DNA of 64,000 nt from Melioribacteraceae bacterium (GCA_016927595.1 JAFGMI010000019.1:124001-188000); one strand, 5' to 3'. Counted from the first letter of the stretch, positions 15,853-28,689 are shown. The notes: generated by a model not told the origin, from the letters alone. Numbers and translations are program-made.

Positions 15853-18058
15853 TACTCGTTTCAGCAGTTTTATTTTCCATCTCGTCCTGCTTTGGATATC
15901 GTATTCTTTTATGATGATGACTGATTAAAATTTTCACAAATTGTTCTTTAATTTTACTGACATCACCAAAAGTAATGGGGGCATTATTAAGCTGACCGTC
16001 ATCAATCCTTACTTTTACAAGATTATTAACCATGTTCTCGATTTTGGTTGGATCAGGTTCCATCATTGAACGCACGGCGGATTCGCAGGCATCCGCCAGC
16101 ATTAACAGGGCGGTTTCTTTGGTGTTCGGTTTCGGCCCCGGATATCTGTAATCTTCTTTATTCACATTTTCTTCTCCGTAGAGCTCTTTGGCTTTTTCGT
16201 AAAAAAACATTACAACTAAAGTACCATGGTGCATTGGGATAAAATCTATAATTTCATGAGGGAGTTTATGTTCTTTAGCCATCTCTATCCCCTTATTGAC
16301 GTGATCAATAATTATCTGAGCACTTTTATCAGGTTTAAGGGTTTCATGTAAATTGCCTTCACCCATTTGATTCTCAACAAAGCTGTCGGGATTTTCTATC
16401 TTGCCGATATCGTGATAATATGCGCCCACGCGTGCAAGTATAGCATTCGCACCAATTACCTCTGCTGCGCTTTCTACCATTGAACCAATCGTCATTGAAT
16501 GATTAAAAGTTCCCGGTGCGCTTCTTGCCAATTCTTTTAACAGTGGTGTGTTGAAGTCCGATAACTCGAGCAACGTAAGGTCAGTTGTAACTTTAAAGAT
16601 CTTTTCAAAGAAAATAATAAGTCCGAATGTTAACGCAGGACTTAATATAGAATTCGATGCAGCGAACGCAACATGTACTAAAAGTCTGTCGATAGTCTCA
16701 AACCGTTCCAGACCGAATCCGGCAATACTTATTACATAACCCAATAAAATGAACATGAAAGATCTGAAAATCTGGTTCCGGTTTTTAATATCTCTTACAG
16801 TGTATGCGGCAAATCCACCTGCAACTATATTCATAACAGCAAGCACGTAATCATTTCCCCTCAAACCACCGACAATAAGAGCGCATATAATTGTTCCGTA
16901 GAAACCTATTCTCGAATCAAATATAATTGTAAGCAGCATCGAAGCTACAGGTACCAAAATTAAAAGTTCTACCGGACCAGAAACGTTCAGCTGTGAAACA
17001 AGAAAAGCCGTAAAACTTACAAGGAGTATTATTATAGATATCAACAAAATTTTAAAGTTGTCGCTGTAAATCTTTTTTCTGAACAAGTATATATACAAAA
17101 CAAATAAAGAGAGAATCAGTACTACATGAAGAAATTTGCCCAGGTTTTGTCCGAATCTGCTCCAGAAATCACTATCCACTCCTTTGGCAATTTTATATGA
17201 ATCAACTTTCTCCTTTATTTCGGGAGTAATCCTGTCATGTTTTGCAACTATTCTTTCATTTTCATTAACAATTCCTTTATTGGAAGACACTTTATTTTTT
17301 GCCAATTCTCTTGCAGCATCTGTGAGATTTTCATCGAACAGAATGTCAGGTAAAATAAAATGTGAAATGTACTCGACGAAAGCATTCTTAACAGCATCCG
17401 AAGTGTTAAAGGACCTCTCAACCCTGGATTGAATTAACGATAAAACGGAGTTTGGATCATAAAAGTTTTTCTTGGGGATAACTCTCTGAAACTTACCCTC
17501 TCTTACAGATATGCTGTCTTTCCCTAATTGGTCTGACTCGACATCAATAAACCCTCTTCTGTAAACACGGGACATAATTTGTTCAGCCAGTGAAAACAAA
17601 TCACCCAGTCTGATAGGAGCTCTACCTGAGAATAAACTTTCACTCTTTCTTATTTCCTTGAATGCATCATATGATCCGGGAGACAGAAATGTTATCGGCT
17701 CAAAGTTTTCTTTTGTAGCGAATATATCTTCATCCAGAGTTTCCAGCAGGAAATTATTGTATTTCCCCAAGGAATCAATCGCGTTGCGGGGTATATCCGC
17801 ATTTTTAACAAAGATATCGTGGACTCTTTCGGCTGCAGCTGTTTTTTCTCTTTCGTATACCAACGGATCTTTAAGAATTTCGAAAGATGTTGATGCAATC
17901 AGATCATCTTCAATCCAGATAGAATTTACAACAACTTCCGATTCCAAAGATTCCCCTTTCGGGAACATAAGAACTATCAGGATAATGGTAACCAGCAATA
18001 ACAAAATTCTTATGCGCTTGCTGCTCTTAATTTTTTCCGATGCACTTGTTAATATCAT
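15845..18058 (-). CDS. pgpH: 7TM-HD phosphodiesterase, PgpH type (c-di-AMP)
   Basis: A 737-residue membrane enzyme. One helix (about 15-32) is followed by an extracytoplasmic 7TMR-HDED domain (about 45-300), seven membrane helices (about 308-490) and a cytoplasmic HD hydrolase domain. The HD residues include H520 (TFNHS), H549-D550 (YYHDIGK), HH610-611 and D656. Proteins of this build (Listeria PgpH) cleave cyclic di-AMP to pApA. It is translationally coupled to xerD and to the Cof-type phosphatase. It implies that this organism uses c-di-AMP; no cyclase is in the window. Confidence 0.88.
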   Translation of the reverse strand: MILTSASEKIKSSKRIRILLLLVTIILIVLMFPKGESLESEVVVNSIWIEDDLIASTSFEILKDPLVYEREKTAAAERVHDIFVKNADIPRNAIDSLGKYNNFLLETLDEDIFATKENFEPITFLSPGSYDAFKEIRKSESLFSGRAPIRLGDLFSLAEQIMSRVYRRGFIDVESDQLGKDSISVREGKFQRVIPKKNFYDPNSVLSLIQSRVERSFNTSDAVKNAFVEYISHFILPDILFDENLTDAARELAKNKVSSNKGIVNENERIVAKHDRITPEIKEKVDSYKIAKGVDSDFWSRFGQNLGKFLHVVLILSLFVLYIYLFRKKIYSDNFKILLISIIILLVSFTAFLVSQLNVSGPVELLILVPVASMLLTIIFDSRIGFYGTIICALIVGGLRGNDYVLAVMNIVAGGFAAYTVRDIKNRNQIFRSFMFILLGYVISIAGFGLERFETIDRLLVHVAFAASNSILSPALTFGLIIFFEKIFKVTTDLTLLELSDFNTPLLKELARSAPGTFNHSMTIGSMVESAAEVIGANAILARVGAYYHDIGKIENPDSFVENQMGEGNLHETLKPDKSAQIIIDHVNKGIEMAKEHKLPHEIIDFIPMHHGTLVVMFFYEKAKELYGEENVNKEDYRYPGPKPNTKETALLMLADACESAVRSMMEPDPTKIENMVNNLVKVRIDDGQLNNAPITFGDVSKIKEQFVKILISHHHKRIRYPKQDEMENKTAETSND

Positions 18059-18903
18059 TGTTTTTTAGCTTCCAATACCATTTTTAAAAATTCCGCCGCA
18101 GCATCTTCATTGTTTGTTCGTTTTGTAATATAATTCGAATGATATTTAATTTCGTTCACTGCATTTTGTACGGCAATTGATAGCGCTCCTGTTTTAAACA
18201 ATTCACGATCATTGTACCAATCACCCATCACTGCAGTTTCATCTATTTGTATTTTCAGGTGTTTTGACAATCGTTTAAGACCAGTTCCTTTGTCGGTTCC
18301 CGATTTTCTTGCTTCCACATAATACAGATCGCCTCTTCGATGCGATTTATAAAAAGATGTACTGATTCCCAGCATATACGGGAACATCATTCTTTTATGA
18401 AATGCTCTTACAGATTCTCTCATCTCGCTTGCAACTACAAATTCAAGTGTATTATCTAAATAACAATCTAAGTCATTAATTTCAACGTACGTTGCACCGA
18501 ATTTATCCAGCATATCCGGAATACTGGAATTAAGTTCGGTATAATATATAGCATCGCCGTGGCATAATGCAAATTTTAATAATAAATTGTCAGCGTATTT
18601 AACGGCTTTTTTCATGTGCCTGAGAGGTATGCCTGATTCAAAAATTACTTCTCCGGATGGATAATTTTTTATTAAAGATCCATCAAGTGAAATTAATGGA
18701 TTATTAAGTCCCAGGGTTTCAGCATGCCCTATTATTGCACTATGCAGCCTTCCCGTAGCAAAGGAAAATTTAACACCGAACGATTTAAGCTCATTTACTA
18801 ATTCCCTTGTTTCATCACCTATTGAATTATCATCTGATAATAATGTGCCGTCGAGATCAAACACAATTAATTTTAGTCTTTGTAGATTTCTTTTTGTAAA
18901 CAT
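18055..18903 (-). CDS. Cof-type HAD-family phosphatase
   Basis: A 282-residue cytoplasmic phosphatase of the Cof/YbiV (HAD-IIB) subfamily, which removes phosphate from sugar phosphates, nucleotides or cofactor precursors. HAD motif I is VFDLDGTL near the N-terminus, motif II FATGR, and motifs III/IV GTGLKRLSKHLKI and VMGDWYNDRELF (about 225-245). ATG 18903 is chosen; it overlaps the upstream symporter stop as TGATG, and the TTG just before gives one extra residue. The substrate cannot be told. Confidence 0.88.
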   Translation of the reverse strand: MFTKRNLQRLKLIVFDLDGTLLSDDNSIGDETRELVNELKSFGVKFSFATGRLHSAIIGHAETLGLNNPLISLDGSLIKNYPSGEVIFESGIPLRHMKKAVKYADNLLLKFALCHGDAIYYTELNSSIPDMLDKFGATYVEINDLDCYLDNTLEFVVASEMRESVRAFHKRMMFPYMLGISTSFYKSHRRGDLYYVEARKSGTDKGTGLKRLSKHLKIQIDETAVMGDWYNDRELFKTGALSIAVQNAVNEIKYHSNYITKRTNNEDAAAEFLKMVLEAKKQ

Positions 18904-20834
18904 CAATTTTCAGCCGGCGACTTGAATAAATTTCTATAAATTAAAAACGCAGCGATAATCCCTATAAAAAGCGAAATGAATGCCGCTTTATATTCCATAA
19001 ATATAAACTGACCTGTTGAATAAAGAAAAGCATAAACAACAACAACACCGGCAATCCAATTAATAAACAATTTACCATAACCCGTATCGCTGATAACTTC
19101 AGGATAACGCTCTTTGTATGTTTTCCATCCGTATCCGCCCGGATGAATTTTATAGTAAAAATTTTTCAACACCTTTTCATTTGTCGGCTCGGTCAATAAT
19201 GTTACTGAAACCCATATAATTGTAGTGCCAATTACTGTTGGATATAATGTTAGTGGTGATTGCAGGTCAAAACCGTAATGAGCCACGGGATAAATAATAA
19301 GCGGTGCGATCATTGCTGAAATTTCAGACCACGCATTAATTCTCCACCAGTACCACCTTAGTATCAGTACTGCACCTATACCTGCACTTGCGTTAATTAT
19401 AAATTCCCAGGCGCCTGAAATTGTATTAAGCAGATAATTAGTAATCAGAAGTGACGAAATCATCAATAGTATTATTATTATCCGCGAAGCAAAAACATAA
19501 TGCTTTTCACTTTCCATGGGTTTCACAAATCTCTTATAAAAATCGTTCACTAAATACGATGTACCCCAGTTGAGCTGGGAAGCAATAGTGGACATATATG
19601 CTGCCAGAAATACGGCGATAAGCAATCCAAGTAGTCCTTCGGGCAGATATTTGACCATCAACTTGGGAAATATTTTCCCGGGATCTACAGTATTTTCATA
19701 ACTCTCGAAGAACTCTTTATTTTCAAAGGCTTTTATTTTGTGAAGAAGCTCCGGATTATCAGAATATAGCGAGAGATCGGAACTGGTGCTCAGATGTTCC
19801 TGATATATTTCAAATGCAGCCGAATACTCGTTAATAATATTCTGATCTTTAATCTGATCAGCACTGAACCGGGGCAGAAGAACTAGACCTGCTAATGCAA
19901 CTATAATCCATGGCCACGGTCTTACACAATAGTGAGCGATGGTAAACCATAGTGTTGCAAATAATGAATGAGATTCATTTTTAGCCGACATAATCCGCTG
20001 TGCCACATAACCACCGCCGCCCGGATCTGCACCGGGATACCAGGACGACCACCATTGAAGCCCGATATGTGCGATGAAAGCGCCAACACTTATTGCGAGC
20101 GTTCCACCCAGCAGGGGATCTATACTTGAGCTTCCTAATACCGGTGTAAATTCAAACACCCAATCTGAGAGTTGATTTTTAATACCGTTTATCCCGCCGA
20201 CTTCAGGAATATCAAGCACAATAAAAGCGAGTATAATACAGCCTGCCATTGCAATTAAGAACTGAAGTGCATCGATGCGTGCTGTGCCAAGCAACCCTGA
20301 AGCTGAAGCATAGACCGATATAAGTACCATACAAATTATCACAAGTAAAAAAGCATCAACTCCCGGAATTGTAACCTGAAATATTTTCTCCATAGCTTTA
20401 TTTACCCAGGCAAGAACTATACTGTTCATGAACAAACCAAGGTACAAAGCTCTGAAGCCCCTAAGAAATGCTGCAGGCTTGCCCGAATACCTCATCTCAA
20501 CAAATTCCACATCAGTTAAAATACCAGCCCGTCTCCAGAGTTTTGCAAAAAAGAAAACGGTCAGCATACCTCCTATCGCCAGATTCCACCATAACCAGTT
20601 TCCTGCTATACCATTTTTGGCAACAAGCTCGGTAACTGCGAGCGGAGTATCTGCAGCAAAGGTAGTGGCAACCATTGCGGTTCCTGCGAGCCACCATGGC
20701 ATGTTCCTGCCAGACAAAAAAAACTGGCTGGTATCTTTTCCGGCTTTCTTCGTATAAAAGAAAGCTATCATAAAAACAATACAGAAATATATTGCAATAA
20801 CAAGCCAATCGTATGTATTGAGTCCCAGGTACAT
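18903..20834 (-). CDS. Sodium:solute symporter (SSS family), long form
   Basis: A 643-residue transporter with about 14-15 helices. The N-terminus YDWLVIAIYFCIVFMIAFFY, then FFLSGRNMPWWLAGTAMVATTFAADTPL marks the first SSS repeat with its sodium-site residues. A hydrophilic loop of about 80 residues (about 330-410) between late helices is larger than in sugar symporters. The family imports sugars, sialic acid, proline and other solutes with sodium. It follows the second SSS gene by 17 bases and overlaps the Cof phosphatase, so uptake and dephosphorylation may be linked. The substrate is unknown. Confidence 0.88.
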   Translation of the reverse strand: MYLGLNTYDWLVIAIYFCIVFMIAFFYTKKAGKDTSQFFLSGRNMPWWLAGTAMVATTFAADTPLAVTELVAKNGIAGNWLWWNLAIGGMLTVFFFAKLWRRAGILTDVEFVEMRYSGKPAAFLRGFRALYLGLFMNSIVLAWVNKAMEKIFQVTIPGVDAFLLVIICMVLISVYASASGLLGTARIDALQFLIAMAGCIILAFIVLDIPEVGGINGIKNQLSDWVFEFTPVLGSSSIDPLLGGTLAISVGAFIAHIGLQWWSSWYPGADPGGGGYVAQRIMSAKNESHSLFATLWFTIAHYCVRPWPWIIVALAGLVLLPRFSADQIKDQNIINEYSAAFEIYQEHLSTSSDLSLYSDNPELLHKIKAFENKEFFESYENTVDPGKIFPKLMVKYLPEGLLGLLIAVFLAAYMSTIASQLNWGTSYLVNDFYKRFVKPMESEKHYVFASRIIIILLMISSLLITNYLLNTISGAWEFIINASAGIGAVLILRWYWWRINAWSEISAMIAPLIIYPVAHYGFDLQSPLTLYPTVIGTTIIWVSVTLLTEPTNEKVLKNFYYKIHPGGYGWKTYKERYPEVISDTGYGKLFINWIAGVVVVYAFLYSTGQFIFMEYKAAFISLFIGIIAAFLIYRNLFKSPAEN

Positions 20835-20851
20835 TTTTATGTGAGAATAGT

Positions 20852-22309
20852 TTAATGTTTTTTATGTGATAAAATACTGAGGAGTTTCCCGACAATTACT
20901 GTAGCGAGAACTCCGACAAGTGTAAACCACGTCCAGGCTACCAATTTAAGTGAGATAACTGTAATCATAATCAAAATTCCAGCCGTAAATCCTGCAAGAG
21001 CATCTTCCTGCTTAGCACTCTTAACAAATAATCCCAGCATAAAGGTACCCAATAATCCTCCGTAGGTGAAAGAGGCGATACTTAATGCAAGTTCAACTAC
21101 AGCCTGAGGCGAGTTCATGAAAAAGATCGCGGATAATACCAGCAGGAACGCCCACATTATGGTAAACATTCTGGATATTTTTAATTCGTCTGTATCGGAT
21201 TTAATTCTTTTGAACGGTTTGTACAGATCCAGCATAGTTGATGATGATAGAGAGGACATAGAGCCAGCCAGTGTAGATAATGCTGCTGCAAACAAACCTG
21301 CAATTATGAATCCCGATATACCAACAGGAAGTGATTCAATTATAAATTTGGGAAATATTTCATCAGCTTTAATTAATCCAATCGAGCTTAAATCAGAAGT
21401 ACCATAAAACCCAAATAAAGCTACACCAACAAACAAGAAAACAGCAAACTGAATAATTACAATTATCCCGCTGCCAATAATAGCTTTTTTACTGTCAGCT
21501 AGACTTTTTACCGTTAATAATCTTTGCACAATTAATTGATCTGTTCCATGTGAAGCCATGGATAAAAATGCTCCACCCAGCAATCCGCCTGCCAGCGTGT
21601 AGGGATCAGCGAAAAATTCTTTGATTCCTCCGGAAAAACCGAAATTAATTACCTCAAATTTTTTGTTTATTATTTCTGAATTTAAGAGTGTTCCGAATCC
21701 ATCGGGCAGATAATTGCTTAATAAAAATAATATTGCAATCGCGGCGCCCCCCAGATATACGAACATCTGAACTACATCAACCCAAATAACTCCCTTTACT
21801 CCACCAACATAAGTATACAATAACGCAACTGCAGCGATAATAACAATTGCAGCAGGGTAACTTATATCCAGCATCAGCTTCAGCGGAATAGCGGTTGCAA
21901 AGAGCCTGACACCGTCTGCTGCGGTTCTTGTAAATAAAAATACAACCGAGGCAAACGACCTGGTTTTGCTTCCAAATCTGTTTTCGAGATACGCATAAGC
22001 GGTGTTAAGATCTCCCTTGAAATAAGAGGGCAGAAAAAAAACTGCAATTACAATTCTTCCCAGCAGATAACCAAATGTTAACTGCAGAAAGTTGAAATCT
22101 GTCAGATAAGCTAATCCGGGAATGGAAATAAATGTTAAAGTACTGGTTTCAGCTGCAACTATCGAAAAGCAAACAGCCCACCATGGAACCGATTTTGCTC
22201 CCAGGAAATAATCCTTCACACTTTTCTGCTTGCCGCCTTTAATTATTCCTAACAATGCAATCGCAGCCATGTAAACAGCTATAATAATGTAGTCTATTGT
22301 GCGGTCCAC
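20852..22309 (-). CDS. Sodium:solute symporter (SSS family), short form
   Basis: A 485-residue SSS transporter with about 13 helices. The marks are VKDYFLGAKSVPWWAVCFSIVAAETSTLTF in the first repeat (about 31-60) and GGVKGVIWVDVVQ (about 168-180). It is only distantly like the neighbouring SSS protein, so the pair is not a recent duplication. The start is GTG at 22309; I see no better ATG nearby. It lies 12 bases after the STAS gene. The compact length suggests a sugar or organic-acid symporter, but the substrate is not readable. Confidence 0.88.
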   Translation of the reverse strand: MDRTIDYIIIAVYMAAIALLGIIKGGKQKSVKDYFLGAKSVPWWAVCFSIVAAETSTLTFISIPGLAYLTDFNFLQLTFGYLLGRIVIAVFFLPSYFKGDLNTAYAYLENRFGSKTRSFASVVFLFTRTAADGVRLFATAIPLKLMLDISYPAAIVIIAAVALLYTYVGGVKGVIWVDVVQMFVYLGGAAIAILFLLSNYLPDGFGTLLNSEIINKKFEVINFGFSGGIKEFFADPYTLAGGLLGGAFLSMASHGTDQLIVQRLLTVKSLADSKKAIIGSGIIVIIQFAVFLFVGVALFGFYGTSDLSSIGLIKADEIFPKFIIESLPVGISGFIIAGLFAAALSTLAGSMSSLSSSTMLDLYKPFKRIKSDTDELKISRMFTIMWAFLLVLSAIFFMNSPQAVVELALSIASFTYGGLLGTFMLGLFVKSAKQEDALAGFTAGILIMITVISLKLVAWTWFTLVGVLATVIVGKLLSILSHKKH

Positions 22310-22321
22310 TAAGGAAGCCCG

Positions 22322-22678
22322 TTAGTTTGACAATTCGCTGATCGCTTCGTTCACAGTATTACATATCGGTAATATTCTGTCGAGCTGAGAGATTTCGATC
22401 AGCTTCTTAACATTTTTTGTAGGGGATGCGAGTCTTATCTGTCCGTCTCCAGCTTGTAAAATTCTGTAAGCTAAAAGAATAGCACTTAAACCTGAACTGT
22501 CGCAATATTCGACTTCTGATAAATCAAGTATTAGTTTTTTAGAGTCATCCGCATGCAGCAGAATCGTAAATTCACCTTTCACCAAGCCCGCAATCTGAGA
22601 ATCGAAACGCTTTTCATTTAACTTGAATATTGAAACGTCGTTTATTTTTTTTAGTTCAAAGTTGATATTATCGCTCAT
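22322..22678 (-). CDS. STAS-domain protein (anti-sigma factor antagonist type)
   Basis: A 118-residue single STAS domain of the SpoIIAA/RsbV class. The phosphorylation motif DSSGLSAIL is at residues 60-68, with S62 in the position of the regulatory serine. Such proteins switch partner proteins by phosphorylation through a serine kinase; no kinase or phosphatase partner is in this window. It is the start of a short run with two SSS transporters, so it may act on transport or on a distant regulator. Confidence 0.88.
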   Translation of the reverse strand: MSDNINFELKKINDVSIFKLNEKRFDSQIAGLVKGEFTILLHADDSKKLILDLSEVEYCDSSGLSAILLAYRILQAGDGQIRLASPTKNVKKLIEISQLDRILPICNTVNEAISELSN

Positions 22679-22714
22679 TTTCTTGCTTTTTATTAGTAAA
22701 TGGATGAAAAAACT

Positions 22715-23242
22715 TTAAAACATCTTTAATGAATTTAACAAATTTCTTTGTGAAATTTCATTATTTCTTTCTTTGGGAATCTGAAAATTGTAGAACATAT
22801 CCGAAAATTCATTTACATATCCGACTCTGATTTTCGAATTAACAAAGTTGGCAGATATAGCCAGAAATAATTCCAAATCTGAATTTAGATCAATTACCAT
22901 ATCAAAACTTAACCGGTTTATTTTATCGAGAAAATTCCTTGACGGAAGTTTGATAAATGATTTATCTTCCTCAGAATAAGTAAACGCTTTGAAATGCTTT
23001 CTCATTGTAAGATAATTCAAATTTTCTTCGCAGAGAAAGACGGTTAAATCCTTATTTTGTTCCAGAAGAAAATTAATTATTTCGTAAGCATCTTCAAAAA
23101 GCTTGTTATCTGTCGGCATGATTAATAAAACAGAATTTGTATTTCTAAAAAATCCATTAAATGGTATCTCCAACGATTTTCTATTGCGGAGCAACCTTCT
23201 GGTCTGATAAATCGCCAGCTTTTTCTTCAGTGCCTCTAACAT
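22715..23242 (-). CDS. Hypothetical protein, GT9/DUF6913-like fold
   Basis: A 175-residue protein without certain function. A basic N-terminus (RRLLRNRK) is followed by VLLIMPTDNKLFEDAYEIIN and FDMVIDLNSDLE, then KIRVGYVNEF. This alternation of strands and the order of blocks recall the N-terminal half of GT9 glycosyltransferases and the Bacteroidota DUF6913 family. A donor-binding C-terminal half is absent, so transferase activity is unlikely. It starts one base after the ligA stop and is co-transcribed with it. The resemblance is by eye only. Confidence 0.5.
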   Translation of the reverse strand: MLEALKKKLAIYQTRRLLRNRKSLEIPFNGFFRNTNSVLLIMPTDNKLFEDAYEIINFLLEQNKDLTVFLCEENLNYLTMRKHFKAFTYSEEDKSFIKLPSRNFLDKINRLSFDMVIDLNSDLELFLAISANFVNSKIRVGYVNEFSDMFYNFQIPKERNNEISQRNLLNSLKMF

Positions 23243-23243
23243 T

Positions 23244-26130
<2,887 letters not shown>

Positions 26131-26146
26131 AATCAGACAATAATAA

Positions 26147-27511
26147 TTAATTAATTCTTTTTAGTTTTGCAGCGAAAACTCCATCAATCTGATGAATGTG
26201 AGGGTACGTTTGAACACAACCATTTTCATCGATGAGTTCGTCCTTGAAAATAGATTTTGCGCTCGCCAACTCAAAGTTAGGATTATTTTCCAAAAACTTC
26301 TTAATAATTTCAAAATTTTCATCCGGTTCGATTGTGCATGTACTGTAGACAAGGCAACCGCCAGGTTTCAAAAGACTCGCCCCGTTTGCCAGTAATTCAC
26401 TTTGGGAAATATTTAATTTTCTGATATCAACTATATCCCTTTTCCATTTTATATCGGGTTTTTTTGTTAGTGTACCCAGTCCTGAGCATGGAACATCAAT
26501 CAGTATTCTATCAAACTGATTGTCCTTATATTCACTCGAATCAATTGCTTTATACGTTATATTGGTAACCCCGAGACGTTCCATATTTTTCTTCAAAATG
26601 TCCAGGCGGCTTTCATATTTATCAAGTGCAACTAGTTCTCCACTGTTCTTCATCAGATCAGCGAGTAATCCGGTCTTTCCTCCCGGCGCTGCGCAAAGGT
26701 CAAGTACTCTCTGACCAGGTTGAATATCTAGCAGATAACATGCGAAACCTGTGCTTTCATCCTGTATCGAGAAATAGCCTTTACCGAAGTATTCCCAGTC
26801 CGCAATGTTCGAAAGATTATTGAGCCTGATGAAATCCGGCAGAAATTTTCCATCAGTATATTTCAATTGAACGCTGTCCAGCAATTTCTTCAATTCTTCT
26901 GTGGAAGTAAGTATTGTGTTAGTTCTTAAATAGAGGGACGGTTTATTATTGTTTGCTTTAAGCAGCTCTTCGGTTTGCTTTTCACCGAATCTGTTTATCC
27001 ATCTTTTAACCAGCCAGGAGGGATGCGAATAGTAAGTACTGTAATAACCCAGTAAATCCTCTTCGGGGTCAGGATATCTTATCCCTTCTTTATTTCGGAT
27101 GATATTCCTCAGTACAGCATTAGTAAGATCCGCAGGTTTTTTGCCCTGAAGTTTTTTAACAAAATCCACCGCTTCATTAACAGCTGCGTAATCTGGTACT
27201 CGGTCGAGGAATAGAATCTGATAAAGAGCAACTCTCATAGCATTTTTTACATTCGGAATACATTTGGAGAACTGACCTTTATAAAATCCGTTTAAAATCC
27301 AATCAATCCTGCCAAGATTTCTAATAACACCATGCACTATTTCGAATAAGAGGGCTTTATCGTGTCCTTTTAATTCAGAGGTTCTGATTTCAGTTTCAAG
27401 CATTTTATCAAGATATGCATCGGTTCTGTCTATTCTATTAAGAATTTTAACAGCAATACCTCGAACACCCTCGTAAAGATTTAGTCCGTCATAATTTACA
27501 ATTTCAGTCAT
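26147..27511 (-). CDS. rsmB: 16S rRNA (cytosine-967-C5)-methyltransferase
   Basis: A 454-residue protein of usual length. The N-terminal NusB-like RNA-binding domain (about 10-150) is followed by a SAM-dependent RsmB/NOP methyltransferase domain. The SAM loop is DLCAAPGGKTGLLADL, and the two cysteines of the m5C mechanism are in DVPCSGLGT and YSTCTIEPDEN. It forms m5C967 in 16S rRNA, judging by the NusB fusion that separates RsmB from RsmF. The promoter probably lies in the ~110 AT-rich bases upstream. Confidence 0.92.
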   Translation of the reverse strand: MTEIVNYDGLNLYEGVRGIAVKILNRIDRTDAYLDKMLETEIRTSELKGHDKALLFEIVHGVIRNLGRIDWILNGFYKGQFSKCIPNVKNAMRVALYQILFLDRVPDYAAVNEAVDFVKKLQGKKPADLTNAVLRNIIRNKEGIRYPDPEEDLLGYYSTYYSHPSWLVKRWINRFGEKQTEELLKANNNKPSLYLRTNTILTSTEELKKLLDSVQLKYTDGKFLPDFIRLNNLSNIADWEYFGKGYFSIQDESTGFACYLLDIQPGQRVLDLCAAPGGKTGLLADLMKNSGELVALDKYESRLDILKKNMERLGVTNITYKAIDSSEYKDNQFDRILIDVPCSGLGTLTKKPDIKWKRDIVDIRKLNISQSELLANGASLLKPGGCLVYSTCTIEPDENFEIIKKFLENNPNFELASAKSIFKDELIDENGCVQTYPHIHQIDGVFAAKLKRIN

Positions 27512-27624
27512 TTTCGAAGAATTCCTAAACGATTTTAAAGTAATTTTTCATAAAAACAGATAATAAAATAACCAGTAAAAGAATCAAAATCCAAATTTAA
27601 GGGATTACTAAAGAAAGGTTGTTT

Positions 27625-27654
27625 AAAAAGAAAATAGCCGCTAATTGCGGCTAT
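27625..27654 (-). terminator. Rho-independent terminator after rpmE
   Basis: An 8-bp perfect stem (ATAGCCGC, 27634-27641, with GCGGCTAT, 27647-27654) and a 5-base loop. Read on the minus strand it is followed by TTTCTTTTT (27633-27625). It lies 22 bases past the rpmE stop. Confidence 0.88.
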
Positions 27655-27676
27655 AATTCAAAATTAAAAACAAAAA

Positions 27677-27928
27677 TTATTTCTTAAGTCCGTATTTCTT
27701 ATTAAACCTTTCCACACGCCCGGTCGAGTCAAGCATCATCTGCTTACCGGTAAAAAAAGGATGTGATTTATCAGAAATTTCCAGTTTTACCAGCGGGTAT
27801 GTATTACCATCTTCCCACTCAATAGTTTCATTTGTATGTACGGTCGATTTAGTCAGAAACGCATAATCAGCAGAAATATCCTTAAAAACAACAGGTCTAT
27901 AATTTGATGGATGAATATTCTTTTTCAT
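27677..27928 (-). CDS. rpmE2: 50S ribosomal protein L31 type B
   Basis: An 83-residue L31 of the zinc-free (C-minus) type: the N-terminus [16 protein letters not shown] and the middle [21 protein letters not shown] are typical, and the CxxC zinc motifs of type A are missing. It binds the 50S central protuberance. ATG 27928 is preferred over 27940 because GGGA precedes it at good spacing and family members begin MKK. Type B genes are often repressed by Zur in zinc plenty; I see no clear Zur box. Confidence 0.95.
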   Translation of the reverse strand: MKKNIHPSNYRPVVFKDISADYAFLTKSTVHTNETIEWEDGNTYPLVKLEISDKSHPFFTGKQMMLDSTGRVERFNKKYGLKK

Positions 27929-27999
27929 GTCAAATCCCATATGTATTTATTTTAGCTTATAAATATAACTAATAAATTTTTCCATTTCAACAATTTATC

Positions 28000-28686
28000 T
28001 TATCTTTTGAGCACACTGTCCCGCCGTTCGTTTTTAACACCGAGTGAATCTATATTTTTGAGAGAATCAACAACCTTTTTGGACAGCTGTGGTCTATTAT
28101 AGAAGCCTTCAAATTGAATTCTGTTTGCCCCGGTACCGGCTAATACCGTTGTAGCATTATTCGCCGGGACACTAGATTCAGTTCTCATTCGGGTATCAAG
28201 ATCAAATGATCTGTCAGGAAAAGGAAAATCCAGTTTTTCCTCGGAAATCACATCGTTTTCTCCCAATACTACACGTGTGATATTAGAATTATCAGCAGAA
28301 CTTATATTATTCAATTGCTTATTATTTTTATTTTTATCGGTAACCATGAATTCTTTGACATTCTGTTTTTCAGATGATCCGGAATTTACTGAATTTTCGC
28401 GAATACGAGGCTCAGTCAACAGTGGGTCCTCAATTTCAGTTGTCTGATAATCGACAACAAAGAAAATAATAACTGCAGATGTCAGAACAGTAAGTGCCGG
28501 TTTAAGAAATCCGAACACTGTATATTTACTTTCGCGGATTGATTTTGAACCGAAATTCCTGTTATGTATCCGCGTCATAAGATTGTATTCAAAGTTATCG
28601 GGGGCTTTTATGGCAGGAAGTTGTTTTAAAACACCGCGGATTTCTTTGAATTGGCTTTCTCCGTCATTGTAGAAGTTGTTTTTCAT
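28000..28686 (-). CDS. Putative membrane anti-sigma factor
   Basis: A 228-residue protein with a short cytoplasmic part (1-60), one membrane helix (about 62-84) and an extracytoplasmic tail of about 140 polar residues. It follows the ECF sigma gene by 3 bases, the usual place of a regulator of that sigma factor. The HxxxCxxC zinc anti-sigma motif is missing, so it may hold the sigma factor by another contact. The tail ends with FEGFYNRPQLSKKVVDSLKN, unassigned. The role is inferred from position and topology. Confidence 0.6.
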   Translation of the reverse strand: MKNNFYNDGESQFKEIRGVLKQLPAIKAPDNFEYNLMTRIHNRNFGSKSIRESKYTVFGFLKPALTVLTSAVIIFFVVDYQTTEIEDPLLTEPRIRENSVNSGSSEKQNVKEFMVTDKNKNNKQLNNISSADNSNITRVVLGENDVISEEKLDFPFPDRSFDLDTRMRTESSVPANNATTVLAGTGANRIQFEGFYNRPQLSKKVVDSLKNIDSLGVKNERRDSVLKR

Positions 28687-28689
28687 AGG

